64,000 nucleotides of DNA, from positions 2,762,629 through 2,826,628 of the forward strand of contig CAADRB010000010.1 of the NCBI GenBank assembly GCA_900708905.1. The letters are read 5' to 3'. The number at the start of each line of letters is the position of its first letter. Position 1 is the first letter of the stretch. The notes under the pieces are model-generated. The model did not search any database, was not told the DNA's origin, and worked only from the letters and a program-made list of their open reading frames with translations. Positions 63,602 through 64,000 of the stretch are shown here, one piece after another. Origin of the DNA: Hymenolepis diminuta (lineage: Eukaryota > Platyhelminthes > Cestoda > Cyclophyllidea > Hymenolepididae). The position numbers and the translations under genes were made by a program.

Positions 63602-64000
63602 CTAAAAAATGCAATGAAATTAGGCATTTAGAATAATTCAGGAGTGCTATTCAGACTCCTGGAAAGAAAATTTTTTGTTTAGGAGTCATTTATATCGGAT
63701 AGTGACATCATGCCACAAATAAGTGGAAAAGACGCCTGCTATTGCTAAGATGAAAAGCATGCGGATAAATGGTAAACCATAGACAGAAAAGAGAAATTTA
63801 AAATGTAAAAGTTAAACAAAATAAATGATAACTTCATTGCAACTGCCTCTAACCAAGATCCGCGCTAGTGGGTAGCGACATGCCTAGCTCAAGGGAAGAG
63901 ATGGGAATGAAGTAAAGACTAATTTGTCAGATCAGCAAGTGACAAAACAAATAAGCTGGTACACCATGATCAAATAATTATATTATTGGCCCTTGGCTTT
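63602..64000 (-). other. Probable intron of the right-edge SH3 gene
   Basis: About 400 bp follow the acceptor of the last exon, without a recognisable exon or donor. It is taken as intron sequence that continues off the window. Confidence 0.45.

Noticed and set aside
1..64000. CRISPR arrays, bacterial operons, rRNA or functional tRNA genes
   Set aside because: None seen; the gene structure is eukaryotic throughout.

Overview
This is an AT-rich nuclear eukaryotic window. The genes are split by two kinds of intron: many of only 29-45 nt, all GT-AG, and a few of one to several kilobases. That pattern, together with an AG placed a few bases before several start codons (possible spliced-leader acceptors) and animal-type proteins such as tandem F5/8 type C domains, points to a parasitic flatworm. 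I favour a tapeworm, but a fluke or other flatworm is not excluded. No database search was possible. Identities rest on protein motifs, and each exon chain was checked by hand for frame and splice sites.

Layout. On the minus strand, 1-11,536 holds the 5' part of a secreted or membrane protein with two discoidin (F5/8 type C) domains; it runs off the left edge. RAE1 (mRNA export / mitotic WD40 protein) is on plus at 15,925-17,122. A decayed SIRT4-like sirtuin follows at 20,700-21,182. Three minus-strand genes come next: a BRCC36-like JAMM deubiquitinase (21,263-22,124), complex I subunit NDUFA12 (22,261-22,766) and a second, diverged BRCC36-like MPN protein (24,205-27,448). The second MPN gene is divergent from POLD1, the DNA polymerase delta catalytic subunit (plus, 27,948-38,653, 14 exons, 1,120 aa). 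PSMD8/Rpn12 of the proteasome lid is on minus at 39,267-40,268. The right third holds a 347-aa protein made of four divergent SH3 domains (plus, 45,050-52,831) and the last exon of a related SH3 gene on the opposite strand (63,461-63,601), with the two converging across about 10.6 kb of gene-poor DNA.

The conserved genes are housekeeping functions (replication, proteasome, ubiquitin removal, respiration, mRNA export). They share no pathway, and the only operon-like pair is NDUFA12-BRCC36, 136 bp apart on the same strand.

The non-coding DNA contains several dispersed elements. There is a ~0.4-0.5 kb family with four copies, a ~0.38 kb family with two, a ~300-bp foldback element, a related short repeat near 24.1 and 51.2 kb, two tRNA-like (SINE-head) sequences, a broken Ty3/gypsy retropepsin fragment and two oppositely oriented helicase-like fragments.
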